45,006 nucleotides of DNA, taken from NCBI RefSeq assembly GCF_934754915.1, contig NZ_CAKVKB010000019.1:1-45006 (forward strand), given 5' to 3'. Source of the stretch: an uncultured Clostridium sp. Lineage in GTDB: Bacteria; Bacillota; Clostridia; Clostridiales; Clostridiaceae. Below the pieces are notes generated by a model. It did not search any database and was not told where the DNA came from. It saw only the letters and a list, made by a program, of their open reading frames with translations. This document shows positions 8,308 to 16,664 of the stretch, in pieces; positions within the stretch are counted from its first letter, which is position 1, and each line of letters begins with the position of its first letter. The position numbers and the translations under genes were made by a program.

Positions 8308-8444
8308 AATGAAAATTTTAATTACAATATAATTTTAAAATCTGAATCTTAAATGAGCAGATTTGACTTGATAAACTTGAAAACTGGATGATTTAATGAG
8401 CTTTAAATTAGATTAATTCAGTAAAATGAGGAGGAGAATAAATT

Positions 8445-10823
8445 ATGAAAGTACCATTTAATTGGTTACAGGATTATGTTGAAATAAATGTAAGCCCTAA
8501 AGAATTAGGAGATAAATTAACTTTAACTGGATCACAGCTTGAAGAATTAATAATACAAGGTGATACAATAGATAAGGTAGTAACAGGAAAAATTACTCAA
8601 ATAGTAAAACATCCTGATGCTGAAAAATTAAGCATATGTCAGGTTGATATTGGATCAGAAAGCATACAGATAGTAACAGCAGCTACTAATATGAAGGAAC
8701 AGGATATTGTTCCAGTGGCACTTCATGGTTCAACATTAGCTGATGGAACAAGAATTAAAAAAGGTAAATTGAGAGGAGAAGTATCAAATGGTATGTTCTG
8801 CTCTGAAGAAGAATTAGGAATTGCAGGAGATGAACCTGTTCATGGATTAATGATACTTCCTGCTGATACTCCACTTGGAAAAGATATTAAGGAAGTACTT
8901 AAATTAAACAAGGCTATTTTAGATTTTGAAATAACTTCAAATAGACCAGACTGTCTAAGTATTGTTGGTATGGCAAGAGAAACAGCAGCAGCACTTAGAA
9001 CATCTTATAAGATGCCAAATTTAGAATACAAGGTTACTGGTGCAGGAAATATAAATGATGAATTAAAAGTAGAAGTTAAAGATGAATTATGCCTAAGATA
9101 TATGGCAAGAAAAATCAAGAATGTAAAAGTTCAGCCATCTCCAGGATGGATGCAGGAAAGACTTCTTGAAGCTGGTGTAAGACCAATAAACAATATTGTT
9201 GATATAACAAACTTTGTCATGATTGAATTAGGTCAGCCAATGCATGCATATGATGCAAGAGAAATCTCTACTAATAAAATAGTAGTTGAAAGAGCTAAAG
9301 CTGGTGAAAAATTTACTACTTTAGATGAAACTGAAAGAGAATTAGATGATTCTATGATCTGTATTAAGGATAGTGATACAACTATAGGTCTTGCAGGAAT
9401 TATGGGTGGATTAAATTCAGAGGTTAAAGAAGATACAACTGAAATCATATTTGAATCTGCTAATTTTGATGGAACTAATATAAGAGTAAATTCTAAAAAG
9501 CTAAACTTAAGAAGTGAGGCTTCAAGCAGATTTGAAAAAGACATAGATCCAAATTTAGCAGAACTTGCAATAAACAGAGCATGTGCATTAATATGTGAAT
9601 TAGGTGCTGGTGAAGTTGTAGATGGAACTATTGATATATATAATAAGAAAAAAGAAGCAGGAAAAGTAGTTGTTGATTCAAAATGGATCAATAAATTCCT
9701 AGGAACTGATATTTCTAAAGAAGAAATGAAGAGATGTTTAGACAGTGTCGATTTATTTACAGAAATAGATGGAGACAATTTAGTTGTAACAGCTTCAACA
9801 TTTAGAGTTGATATAGCAATAAGAGAAGATATTGCGGAAGAAGTTGCAAGAATTCATGGATATGATGTTATACCTGCTACAATATTCTCTGTTTCTACTG
9901 GAAGAGAACCAAAGTATAGAAAGAGAATTTTAGATGACAAAGTAGTTATGCTTGCTACTGGAAGTGGATTAAATCAGTCAATCAGTTACTCATTTGTGTC
10001 TCCAAAGGTATTTGACAAAATTAATCTTCCAGCAGACAGTGAATTAAGGAATGTAGTTAAGATAAAGAATCCATTAGGTGAGGATTATAGTGTTATGAGA
10101 ACTTCAACATTACCTTCAATGATGGAATGTTTGGCAAGAAACTATTCAAGAAATAATTCTTATGTAAGATTATTTGAAATGGGTAAAATCTATATAAAGA
10201 ATGAAGATGAAAATAAGATTCCAACTGAAAGAAACATATTAACTATAGGTATGTATGGAGACTGTGACTACTTAGATCTTAAAGGTGCAGTTGAAAATAT
10301 AGTTGAAGGTCTTGGAATAAAGAGTGCTAAATATGAAAGAGAAAGCGAAAATGTAAGTTATCATCCAGGTAAAACTGCTAAGCTTGTTATAGGTAAAAAT
10401 GTAGTTGGTACTTTAGGAGAAGTTCACTTAGATGTTACTGAAAATTATGGTATAGATGAATCATGCTATGTTGCTGAAATAAACTTAGATGCATTATATG
10501 AAAGTGCAGACCTTGAAAGAAAATATAAGGCATTGCCTAAATTCCCAGCAGTAACAAGAGATATAGCACTACTTGTTGATGATGAAGTATTGGTTCAGGA
10601 AATTGAAGATACTATAAAAAAAGCTGGTGGAAATCTAGTTGAAAAAGTTGAATTATTCGATATTTACAAAGGTAAGCAGATTCCAGAAGGTAAGAAGAGC
10701 ATAGCATATGCAATTGCTTATAGAGATGAAAATAAAACATTAAATGATAAAGAAGTAAACAAGGTACACGATAAGATATTAAGATCTTTAGAATATAAAC
10801 TTGGAGCTACTTTAAGAGATTAA
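8445..10823 (+). CDS. pheT: Phenylalanine--tRNA ligase beta subunit
   Basis: Beta subunit of Phe-tRNA synthetase, 792 residues, full length. Domains in order: B1/tRNA-binding OB fold (about 40-150), B3/B4 editing domain (about 205-400, removes mis-charged tyrosine), B5 helix-turn domain (about 405-475), a catalytic-like core that binds PheS, and the C-terminal ferredoxin-like anticodon-binding domain beginning YKALPKFPAVTRDIALLVDD. A GAGGAGGAG ribosome binding site precedes the ATG. It is cotranscribed with pheS under the upstream T-box and ends at a strong terminator. Confidence 0.98.
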   Translation: MKVPFNWLQDYVEINVSPKELGDKLTLTGSQLEELIIQGDTIDKVVTGKITQIVKHPDAEKLSICQVDIGSESIQIVTAATNMKEQDIVPVALHGSTLADGTRIKKGKLRGEVSNGMFCSEEELGIAGDEPVHGLMILPADTPLGKDIKEVLKLNKAILDFEITSNRPDCLSIVGMARETAAALRTSYKMPNLEYKVTGAGNINDELKVEVKDELCLRYMARKIKNVKVQPSPGWMQERLLEAGVRPINNIVDITNFVMIELGQPMHAYDAREISTNKIVVERAKAGEKFTTLDETERELDDSMICIKDSDTTIGLAGIMGGLNSEVKEDTTEIIFESANFDGTNIRVNSKKLNLRSEASSRFEKDIDPNLAELAINRACALICELGAGEVVDGTIDIYNKKKEAGKVVVDSKWINKFLGTDISKEEMKRCLDSVDLFTEIDGDNLVVTASTFRVDIAIREDIAEEVARIHGYDVIPATIFSVSTGREPKYRKRILDDKVVMLATGSGLNQSISYSFVSPKVFDKINLPADSELRNVVKIKNPLGEDYSVMRTSTLPSMMECLARNYSRNNSYVRLFEMGKIYIKNEDENKIPTERNILTIGMYGDCDYLDLKGAVENIVEGLGIKSAKYERESENVSYHPGKTAKLVIGKNVVGTLGEVHLDVTENYGIDESCYVAEINLDALYESADLERKYKALPKFPAVTRDIALLVDDEVLVQEIEDTIKKAGGNLVEKVELFDIYKGKQIPEGKKSIAYAIAYRDENKTLNDKEVNKVHDKILRSLEYKLGATLRD

Positions 10824-10833
10824 TTTTAATTAT

Positions 10834-10876
10834 AAAAGCCGCTGTTTTGAACATTGTTTGAAACAGCGGCTTTTAT
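10834..10876 (+). terminator. Intrinsic terminator of pheST
   Basis: AAAAGCCGCTGTTT (10834-10847) pairs perfectly with AAACAGCGGCTTTT (10861-10874) around a 13-nt loop and ends in a short U-run. It is GC-rich for this genome and unambiguous. Confidence 0.92.
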
Positions 10877-10934
10877 AATTCTTTAGAAGTTTATAATTCA
10901 TAAAGAAGTTTATGTGATTTTTATTTTTTAATAA

Positions 10935-11036
10935 TTATTTTTTCTTTTTTGATTCAGCAATAGCAACTTTATAAAAAACAAAAACAAGACAAGCAAGGCA
11001 GATAAGAAATATGCCTTATGATGTTAATAAGTACAT
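10935..11036 (-). pseudogene. Small single-pass membrane protein gene with in-frame TAA at codon 7
   Basis: On the minus strand a GGAGG lies 8 nt before an ATG at 11036. The frame reads MYLLTS, a TAA (11018-11016), then continues in the same frame with 26 more codons: a hydrophobic segment GIFLICLACLVFVFYKV followed by AIAESKKKK and a final TAA at 10937-10935. The total would be 33 codons, and hydrophobic helix plus basic tail is a typical tiny membrane protein. A promoter-like TTGAAA with an AT-rich -10 lies upstream. No alternative start after the stop is convincing. The stop may be a single base change (for example TTA to TAA) or a sequence error. The protein family is not recognised. Confidence 0.5.
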
Positions 11037-11166
11037 AAATTTTTCCTCCATAAAAATTAGCTTATATTAACATAATAACATAATATTTCAAAAAACAAAA
11101 AACGATATATTGAATTTTATTAAATATATCGAAGTAAAATGAATGGGTGAGGTTTGGACATAGAAT

Positions 11167-11195
11167 TTGAATTTAAATAACAAAGCGATTATAAT
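11167..11195 (+). promoter_or_regulatory. Sigma-A promoter of the 97-residue unknown gene
   Basis: TTGAAT (11167-11172), 17-bp spacer, perfect TATAAT (11190-11195), about 40 bp before the start codon. Confidence 0.7.
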
Positions 11196-11235
11196 ATAAT
11201 TTATAAAAACATAAATTATGAAAGGGATGAAAGCT

Positions 11236-11529
11236 ATGAAGGTTGAATTTTGCCTTTTAGATAGTGGAGATGTTGTATTTACAAAAGATTCAAAGGATTT
11301 AAATGATGTCTTGAATGTTATAACTAAGGTTGGGACTGAAATACATCTGTCCTTCAGTGAAGATGATTTCATCCATGGATATGTTCAAAATGTTATGTAT
11401 GCAGTTGATGCAGAGAATAATAAAGAAAGTTTAAAAGTGTATTTTTCTAATGATTATTCAAAATCAAAGCATCATCCAAGATTGTCACCTGAGCATCTTG
11501 AAACCGTAAGAATACAGGATAAAAATTAA
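11236..11529 (+). CDS. Hypothetical protein, 97 residues
   Basis: Not recognised. The frame is open from an ATG at 11218, but only the third ATG (11236) has a ribosome binding site at the right distance (AAAGGG at 11221-11226). The protein starts MKVEFCLLDSGDVVFTKDSK and has no signal peptide or membrane segment. It looks like a small soluble alpha/beta protein of mixed charge, with His and Lys clustering near the end (KSKHHPRLSPEHLE). It has its own good promoter, and a weak hairpin follows. No operon partner suggests a role. Confidence 0.75.
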   Translation: MKVEFCLLDSGDVVFTKDSKDLNDVLNVITKVGTEIHLSFSEDDFIHGYVQNVMYAVDAENNKESLKVYFSNDYSKSKHHPRLSPEHLETVRIQDKN

Positions 11530-11539
11530 TAAAGATTAA

Positions 11540-11578
11540 TTACAGCAGGCATGAATTATTTCCTGTCTGTTGTTTTGT
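11540..11578 (+). terminator. Weak intrinsic terminator
   Basis: CAGCAGG pairs with CCTGTCTG (one bulge) around a loop of about 15 nt, then a T-rich run TTGTTTTGTTATT. Located just after the 97-residue gene. Confidence 0.45.
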
Positions 11579-11747
11579 TATTAAACATATCTTTTTATTC
11601 TAAATTTCAGTTCACAATTTATCTGATAATTTCAATCAGTCATATCTGTAATTCAACTATAAATATTACTTTTCATAGAAAAATAATATTTATTGCAAAA
11701 TTAAAACTACAGCTAAAATTTATCTAACACATATAAAAATATCAAAG

Positions 11748-11820
11748 AAATTTTGGAAAAAATTTCATCGTTAATTATCAATTACAATATATATGTATAT
11801 ATTAACTATAATAGGAATAA
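11748..11820. repeat. Degenerate dispersed AT-rich repeat, copy 1
   Basis: Read on the minus strand, this stretch has ATATATTGTAATTGATAATT followed by a GATGAAATTTTTT segment. It resembles the copies near 25503, 29283 and 33213, all intergenic. The rest of the 380-bp gap (11530-11908) is AT-rich with nothing else I can assign. Confidence 0.4.
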
Positions 11821-11908
11821 AAATCAGTATAAGCCAGTAAAATATTGAATTAAGTTAATTTTTAAGGAAAGACTAAGCATATATTCTAAAGGAAAGGATG
11901 GCATTATA

Positions 11909-14155
11909 TTGGTTTTAATAATTAAGTACTTAAAAAAATACTCATTAATAATATTAGTGATAATAATATTGCTGGCTATACAGGCATTGAGTGATTTATC
12001 ACTTCCACAATATACTTCTAATATTGTTGATATAGGAATTCAGCAGAGGGGGATAAAAGAAACTGCACCTGATATTATAAGAAAAAGTGAATTTGATAGA
12101 CTGGTTCTTTTTATGAATAAAGGTGACAAGGATTATGTAAATTATAATTATGTATTATTGAGTAAAGAAAATCTCCCTCAAAATGAATATGATGTATATG
12201 TAGAAAAATATCCTGAATTAGAGAATGTTTCTTTATATAAGAAAACTTCCGATAAGGATTCATCTGAAAGGCTGGATGACATTTTTTCAAAAGCAATTAT
12301 AGTAGTAGAAAGCTTTGAAAATGATGAAAATATGGCAGCAGCATTTAAGCAAAACATAATAAATTTTATGCCAGAAGGAATGGTTGGAGACAGCAGTGAT
12401 ATATTTCAGCTTATTGCAATGCTTCCAGATGAAAGCCGTTATAATATTGTTGAAAATATTAATGATGAACTCAATAGTATTCCTGAAATGTTTTTGTCTC
12501 AAAAAGCGGTTTCCTATGTAAAAAATGAGTATGAGTCAATTGGTATAGATACTGATAAGAAGCAATTGAATTACATATTTAACGTAGGAATAAAAATGAT
12601 AGGAGTTGCTCTTATTGGTGGAATAGCTATAATACTCGTTTCTTTTTTCGCTTCAAGAGTTGCTGCTGGTCTTGCTAAAACTTTGAGAAAAGAGGTTTTT
12701 AGCAAAGTAATAAGTTTTTCAAGCAGAGAATTCGATAAATTTTCAACAGCTTCTTTGATAACAAGAACAACAAATGATATAGTACAGATTCAGACATTTA
12801 TTGTAATGATGTTAAGAATACTTTTTTTTGCACCTATACTAGGAATAGGAGGAATAATAAAAGTACTGGATACAAATCGTTCAATGACCTGGATAATAGC
12901 CGCTGCAGTAGGAGCAATACTTGTTATAATAAGTATCTTATTTGGAATGGTGATTCCTAAATTTAAAAAAATTCAGATTCTGGTGGATAAAGTGAATATG
13001 ATCACAAGAGAGATACTTACGGGAATTCCTGTAATAAGAGCATTTGTTACAGAAGAATATGAAGAAAAGAGATTTGATGATGCAAATAAAGAACTTACAG
13101 GTACAAATCTTTTTGTGAGCAGGATAATGACCTCAATGATGCCTGCAATGATGTTTATAATGAATGCAGTAACAGTATTGATTGTGTGGATAGGTTCAAA
13201 ACAGATTGATTATGGGAATATGCAAGTGGGCGATCTTATGGCATTTATACAATATACAATGCAGGTAGTAATGTCGTTTTTAATGATTTCCATGGTTTCA
13301 ATGATTTTTCCAAGAGCTCTTGTTTCAGCAAAACGTATTAAAGAAGTATTAGAGACAAAAGTTTCAATAATTGATCCAATTTCATCACAGAATATAAATG
13401 TAAATAGAAGGGGGTATGTTGAATATAAAAATGTATATTTTCAATATCCTGATGGAGAAGAGGTATTAAGTGATATATCATTTACAGCTAAACCAGGAAA
13501 AGTGACAGCTATAATAGGAAGTACAGGAAGTGGAAAATCAACTCTTGTAAACCTTCTTCCGAGATTTTTTGATGTAACATCTGGAAAAATACTGGTTGAT
13601 GGAGTAGATATAAGAAATATGAGCCAGCATGATTTAAGAGAAAAAATAGGATTTGTACCTCAGAAAGGTGTACTGTTTTCAGGAACAATAAAATCCAATA
13701 TAAAATATGGAAGAAAAAATGCAAAAGACAGTGAAATGAAAAAGGCAGCCAGAATTGCAAATGCAAAAGATTTTATTGAAAATAAAAGTGAGGGATATGA
13801 TACTCCTATATCTCAGGGAGGAACAAATGTATCGGGAGGCCAGAAGCAGAGACTGTCAATAGCCCGGGCTGTAATAAAGGAACCAGAAATACTTGTTTTT
13901 GATGACAGTTTTTCAGCATTAGATTATAAAACTGATGTTGCTGTGAGAAAAGCCTTAAAAGAAGAAACAAAAAATACTACAAAAATAATTGTTGCACAAA
14001 GAATAAGCACAATTATGGATGCATACGAGATACTTGTTTTGGATAAGGGACGAATTGTTGGGTGTGGAACCCATAAAGAACTTATGAAAAATTGTGATAT
14101 ATACAGACAGATAGCATTGTCACAGCTTTCAAAGGAGGAACTTGCATATGAGTAA
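11909..14155 (+). CDS. ABC exporter half-transporter with large extracellular insert (degenerate-site subunit)
   Basis: First half of a heterodimeric type IV ABC exporter (multidrug/lipid type), 748 residues. TM1 (about 9-28) is followed by about 190 hydrophilic residues before TM2 (about 225-250); this insert should lie outside the membrane and is absent from ordinary exporters of about 580 residues. The nucleotide-binding domain has Walker A GSTGSGKS, signature VSGGQKQR, and Walker B ILVFDDS in which the catalytic Glu is Asp. That is the usual mark of the degenerate site in heterodimers such as TM287/288. The start is TTG at 11909 behind GGAAAGGA; no in-frame ATG fits better. The stop overlaps the start of the partner gene by 8 nt, so the two are translationally coupled. 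Confidence 0.9.
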   Translation: MVLIIKYLKKYSLIILVIIILLAIQALSDLSLPQYTSNIVDIGIQQRGIKETAPDIIRKSEFDRLVLFMNKGDKDYVNYNYVLLSKENLPQNEYDVYVEKYPELENVSLYKKTSDKDSSERLDDIFSKAIIVVESFENDENMAAAFKQNIINFMPEGMVGDSSDIFQLIAMLPDESRYNIVENINDELNSIPEMFLSQKAVSYVKNEYESIGIDTDKKQLNYIFNVGIKMIGVALIGGIAIILVSFFASRVAAGLAKTLRKEVFSKVISFSSREFDKFSTASLITRTTNDIVQIQTFIVMMLRILFFAPILGIGGIIKVLDTNRSMTWIIAAAVGAILVIISILFGMVIPKFKKIQILVDKVNMITREILTGIPVIRAFVTEEYEEKRFDDANKELTGTNLFVSRIMTSMMPAMMFIMNAVTVLIVWIGSKQIDYGNMQVGDLMAFIQYTMQVVMSFLMISMVSMIFPRALVSAKRIKEVLETKVSIIDPISSQNINVNRRGYVEYKNVYFQYPDGEEVLSDISFTAKPGKVTAIIGSTGSGKSTLVNLLPRFFDVTSGKILVDGVDIRNMSQHDLREKIGFVPQKGVLFSGTIKSNIKYGRKNAKDSEMKKAARIANAKDFIENKSEGYDTPISQGGTNVSGGQKQRLSIARAVIKEPEILVFDDSFSALDYKTDVAVRKALKEETKNTTKIIVAQRISTIMDAYEILVLDKGRIVGCGTHKELMKNCDIYRQIALSQLSKEELAYE

Positions 14156-16004
14156 AGAAAATAAAAATATGAGGCCTCCAATGGGAGGGATTGGCATGAT
14201 GGGTGGAATGAAAGGCGGAAAGGTTAAAGCTAAAAACTTTAAAGGAAGCATGAAAAAGCTTTTCAAATATTTGCTTGTATATAAAATCTCTATAAGCCTT
14301 GTAATAATATTTGCAATGGGAAGCACTTTTTTTTCGGTTGTAGGTCCTAAGATTCTGGGAAAGGCCACAACTGAAGTATTTAATGGAATATTAAACAAAT
14401 TATCAGGCGGTGCTGGTATTGATTTTACAAAGATAAGAGATATTTTGACAGGTCTTATTATAATATATCTTATAAGTATGATATTTTCATTTTTTCAGGG
14501 ATATATAATGACTAATATTTCTCAAAAGCTTACATATCGTCTTAGAAAGGAAATGATAGAAAAGATAAACAGGATGCCCATGAATTATTTTGATAAGAAA
14601 AATCATGGAGAAGTTTTATCTATAGTGACAAATGATATCGATACTTTAAATCAGAGTCTTAATCAAAGTATGACTCAGATTATAACTTCAGTGACAACTG
14701 TAGTTGGGATAATATATATGATGTTTACAATAAATATAGTAATGACATTAATGGTAATTCTTATAGTGCCTATATCAATTTTATTCATAAGTTTCATAGC
14801 GAAAAAATCGCAAAAATATTTTAAAAAACATCAGGATTATCTTGGTCATGTAAATGGCCAGATAGAAGAAGTTTATGGAGGACATAATATTGTAAAAGCG
14901 TTTAATGGAGAAGATGATGCAATAGAAAAATTTAATAATGATAATATAATTTTATATGAAAGTGCATGGAAATCTCAGTTCCTTTCAGGACTTATGCAGC
15001 CTTTAATGATGTTTATAAGCAACATAGGCTATGTGTCTGTAGCTATACTTGGGGGATATTTTGCAATAAAGGACAGGATAAGCGTAGGTGATATACAATC
15101 TTTCATTCAGTATACACGAAGCTTTACACAGCCTCTATCTCAGATCGCACAGATATCTAATATGCTTCAATCCATAGCTGCTTCATCAGAAAGGATTTTT
15201 GAATTTTTGGAAGAAAAAGAAGAAGTACAGTATGTGGCTAATCCAGAAAGTATAGACAATATAAGAGGAAGTGTGGAATTTAAAAATGTTGAGTTTGGGT
15301 ATTATAAAGATAAGACTATAATACATGATTTCAGTCTTAAGGTATGCCAGGGGAAAAAAGTTGCTATTGTAGGGCCTACAGGAGCAGGTAAGACTACACT
15401 TATAAAGCTTCTCATGAGATTTTATGATATAAATAGTGGAGATATATTGGTTGATGGCAAAAGCATATATAATTTCAACAGAAGGGATCTTAGAAAGCTT
15501 TTTGGAATGGTTCTTCAAGAAACGTGGCTATTTAATGGAACAATAAAGGAAAATATAAGATATGGAAATCTAAAAGCAGGTGATGAAGAAGTATATAAGG
15601 CTGCTGAAAATGCAGAGGCAGATGAATTTATAAATATGTTTAATGAAAGATATGATATGTTATTAGATGAAGAGGCAGCAAATGTGTCTCAGGGACAGAA
15701 ACAGCTTCTTACAATTGCACGTGCAATATTAAAGAATCCTAAAATATTGATTCTTGATGAAGCAACAAGTTCAGTGGATACGAGGACAGAGTTAAAGATA
15801 CAAAAAGCTATGGATAATCTTATGAAAGGAAGAACTAGTTTCATAATAGCACACAGACTTTCTACCATAAAAAATGCAGATATAATATTAGTTCTTAAGG
15901 ATGGAGACATTATAGAACAGGGAAACCATGAACAGCTTATGGCGATGAATGGATTTTACACTAATTTATATAATTCTCAATTTGAAAAAACAGCAAATAA
16001 CTAA
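14148..16004 (+). CDS. ABC exporter half-transporter (canonical-site subunit)
   Basis: Partner subunit of the heterodimeric exporter, 620 residues. A Met/Gly-rich N-terminal tail (MRPPMGGIGMMGGMKGGK) precedes six membrane helices. The ATPase domain has Walker A GPTGAGKT, Walker B ILILDEATSS with the catalytic Glu present, and a non-canonical signature VSQGQKQL in place of LSGGQ. Together with the D-for-E change in the first subunit this gives one active and one degenerate ATP site, as known for the family. The ATG at 14148 follows AAGGAGG at 14132-14138 and overlaps the end of the upstream gene. The transported substrate is unknown, and no regulator is adjacent. Confidence 0.92.
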   Translation: MSKENKNMRPPMGGIGMMGGMKGGKVKAKNFKGSMKKLFKYLLVYKISISLVIIFAMGSTFFSVVGPKILGKATTEVFNGILNKLSGGAGIDFTKIRDILTGLIIIYLISMIFSFFQGYIMTNISQKLTYRLRKEMIEKINRMPMNYFDKKNHGEVLSIVTNDIDTLNQSLNQSMTQIITSVTTVVGIIYMMFTINIVMTLMVILIVPISILFISFIAKKSQKYFKKHQDYLGHVNGQIEEVYGGHNIVKAFNGEDDAIEKFNNDNIILYESAWKSQFLSGLMQPLMMFISNIGYVSVAILGGYFAIKDRISVGDIQSFIQYTRSFTQPLSQIAQISNMLQSIAASSERIFEFLEEKEEVQYVANPESIDNIRGSVEFKNVEFGYYKDKTIIHDFSLKVCQGKKVAIVGPTGAGKTTLIKLLMRFYDINSGDILVDGKSIYNFNRRDLRKLFGMVLQETWLFNGTIKENIRYGNLKAGDEEVYKAAENAEADEFINMFNERYDMLLDEEAANVSQGQKQLLTIARAILKNPKILILDEATSSVDTRTELKIQKAMDNLMKGRTSFIIAHRLSTIKNADIILVLKDGDIIEQGNHEQLMAMNGFYTNLYNSQFEKTANN

Positions 16005-16032
16005 AATGATTTGAAATATAAATTTGTTAAAT

Positions 16033-16083
16033 AAAAAACTATATTTGGATGATATAAAAAATTATTTGAATATAGTTTTTTGT
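16033..16083 (+). terminator. Intrinsic terminator of the ABC exporter operon
   Basis: AAAAAACTATATT (16033-16045) pairs with AATATAGTTTTTT (16069-16081). Downstream, 16084-16310 is AT-rich without a gene; it contains one perfect 8-bp inverted repeat TCAACAAC (16151) / GTTGTTGA (16194). Confidence 0.75.
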
Positions 16084-16310
16084 TTATAATCTATTATCAA
16101 TATATTAAAAAAGTTGGACTATTACTTTCATTCTATGATTTCATGAAATATCAACAACATTGTTACATAAAGCTATATTTAAAGTTGTTGAAAATATAAG
16201 AAAAGAAACTATCTGGATGGAATTTATATATACATTGCAAAAAATGTTATTTAGTAATGTAATAAGGATTGTTAAAAAACTCGAAAAAAATATTCATATT
16301 AAGTAATAAA

Positions 16311-16339
16311 TTGACAAAGACTCATATAAATTATAGAAT
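16311..16339 (+). promoter_or_regulatory. Sigma-A promoter of the ACT/UPF0210 operon
   Basis: TTGACA (16311-16316), 17-bp spacer, TAGAAT (16334-16339), 36 bp before the start codon. Confidence 0.8.
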
Positions 16340-16375
16340 TATAGTAGCAATAAATTATGATTGGAGTAGATGAGC

Positions 16376-16645
16376 ATGAAAGCAATATTAACAGTAATAG
16401 GGCAGGACAAAGTAGGTATTATAGCAGGAGTAAGTGCAAAGATGTTAGAATTCAACATCAACATTTTGGATGTTAACCAAACTATAATGCAGGATTTCTT
16501 TACAATGATGATGATGCTTGACTGTAGTGAAATGAAAGGAAATTTTGATGAAGTGAGAGCAGCATTAACTGAAGAAGGAAAGAAATTAGGTGTGGATATA
16601 AAGATTCAAAGAGAAGAAATCTTTAAGTCAATGCATTCACTATAA
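16376..16645 (+). CDS. ACT-domain protein, UPF0237 family
   Basis: An 89-residue protein made of a single ACT domain, a ligand-binding fold that usually senses amino acids. MKAILTVIGQDKVGIIAGVSAKMLEFNINILD is the typical first half (shown here only as the family pattern DKVGIIAGV...NINILDVNQT). Two in-frame ATGs exist (16370, 16376); GGAG at 16363-16366 favours the second. It is followed after 19 bp by a UPF0210 protein, a pairing conserved in Firmicutes, which suggests that it regulates or assists that protein. No ligand is known to me. Confidence 0.9.
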   Translation: MKAILTVIGQDKVGIIAGVSAKMLEFNINILDVNQTIMQDFFTMMMMLDCSEMKGNFDEVRAALTEEGKKLGVDIKIQREEIFKSMHSL

Positions 16646-16664
16646 TCAGGAGGGGCATATATAT

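Noticed and set aside
8338..8364. Terminator between pheS and pheT
   Set aside because: AAATCTG/CAGATTT can pair, but there is no U-tract, and pheT has no promoter of its own that I can see.
9233..9778. 181-codon open frame antisense to pheT
   Set aside because: Shadow of the pheT reading frame with no ribosome binding site; the same holds for the other long antisense frames within known genes.
11898..11918. Six-codon leader frame (MALYWF) overlapping the TTG start of the ABC exporter
   Set aside because: Its ATG is directly attached to the ribosome binding site and the frame is too short to judge; TTG 11909 with that site is a simpler explanation.
16151..16201. Inverted repeat TCAACAAC/GTTGTTGA between the ABC exporter and the ACT gene
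   Set aside because: Eight perfect pairs but a 35-nt AT-rich loop and no U-tract; may be chance in such DNA.
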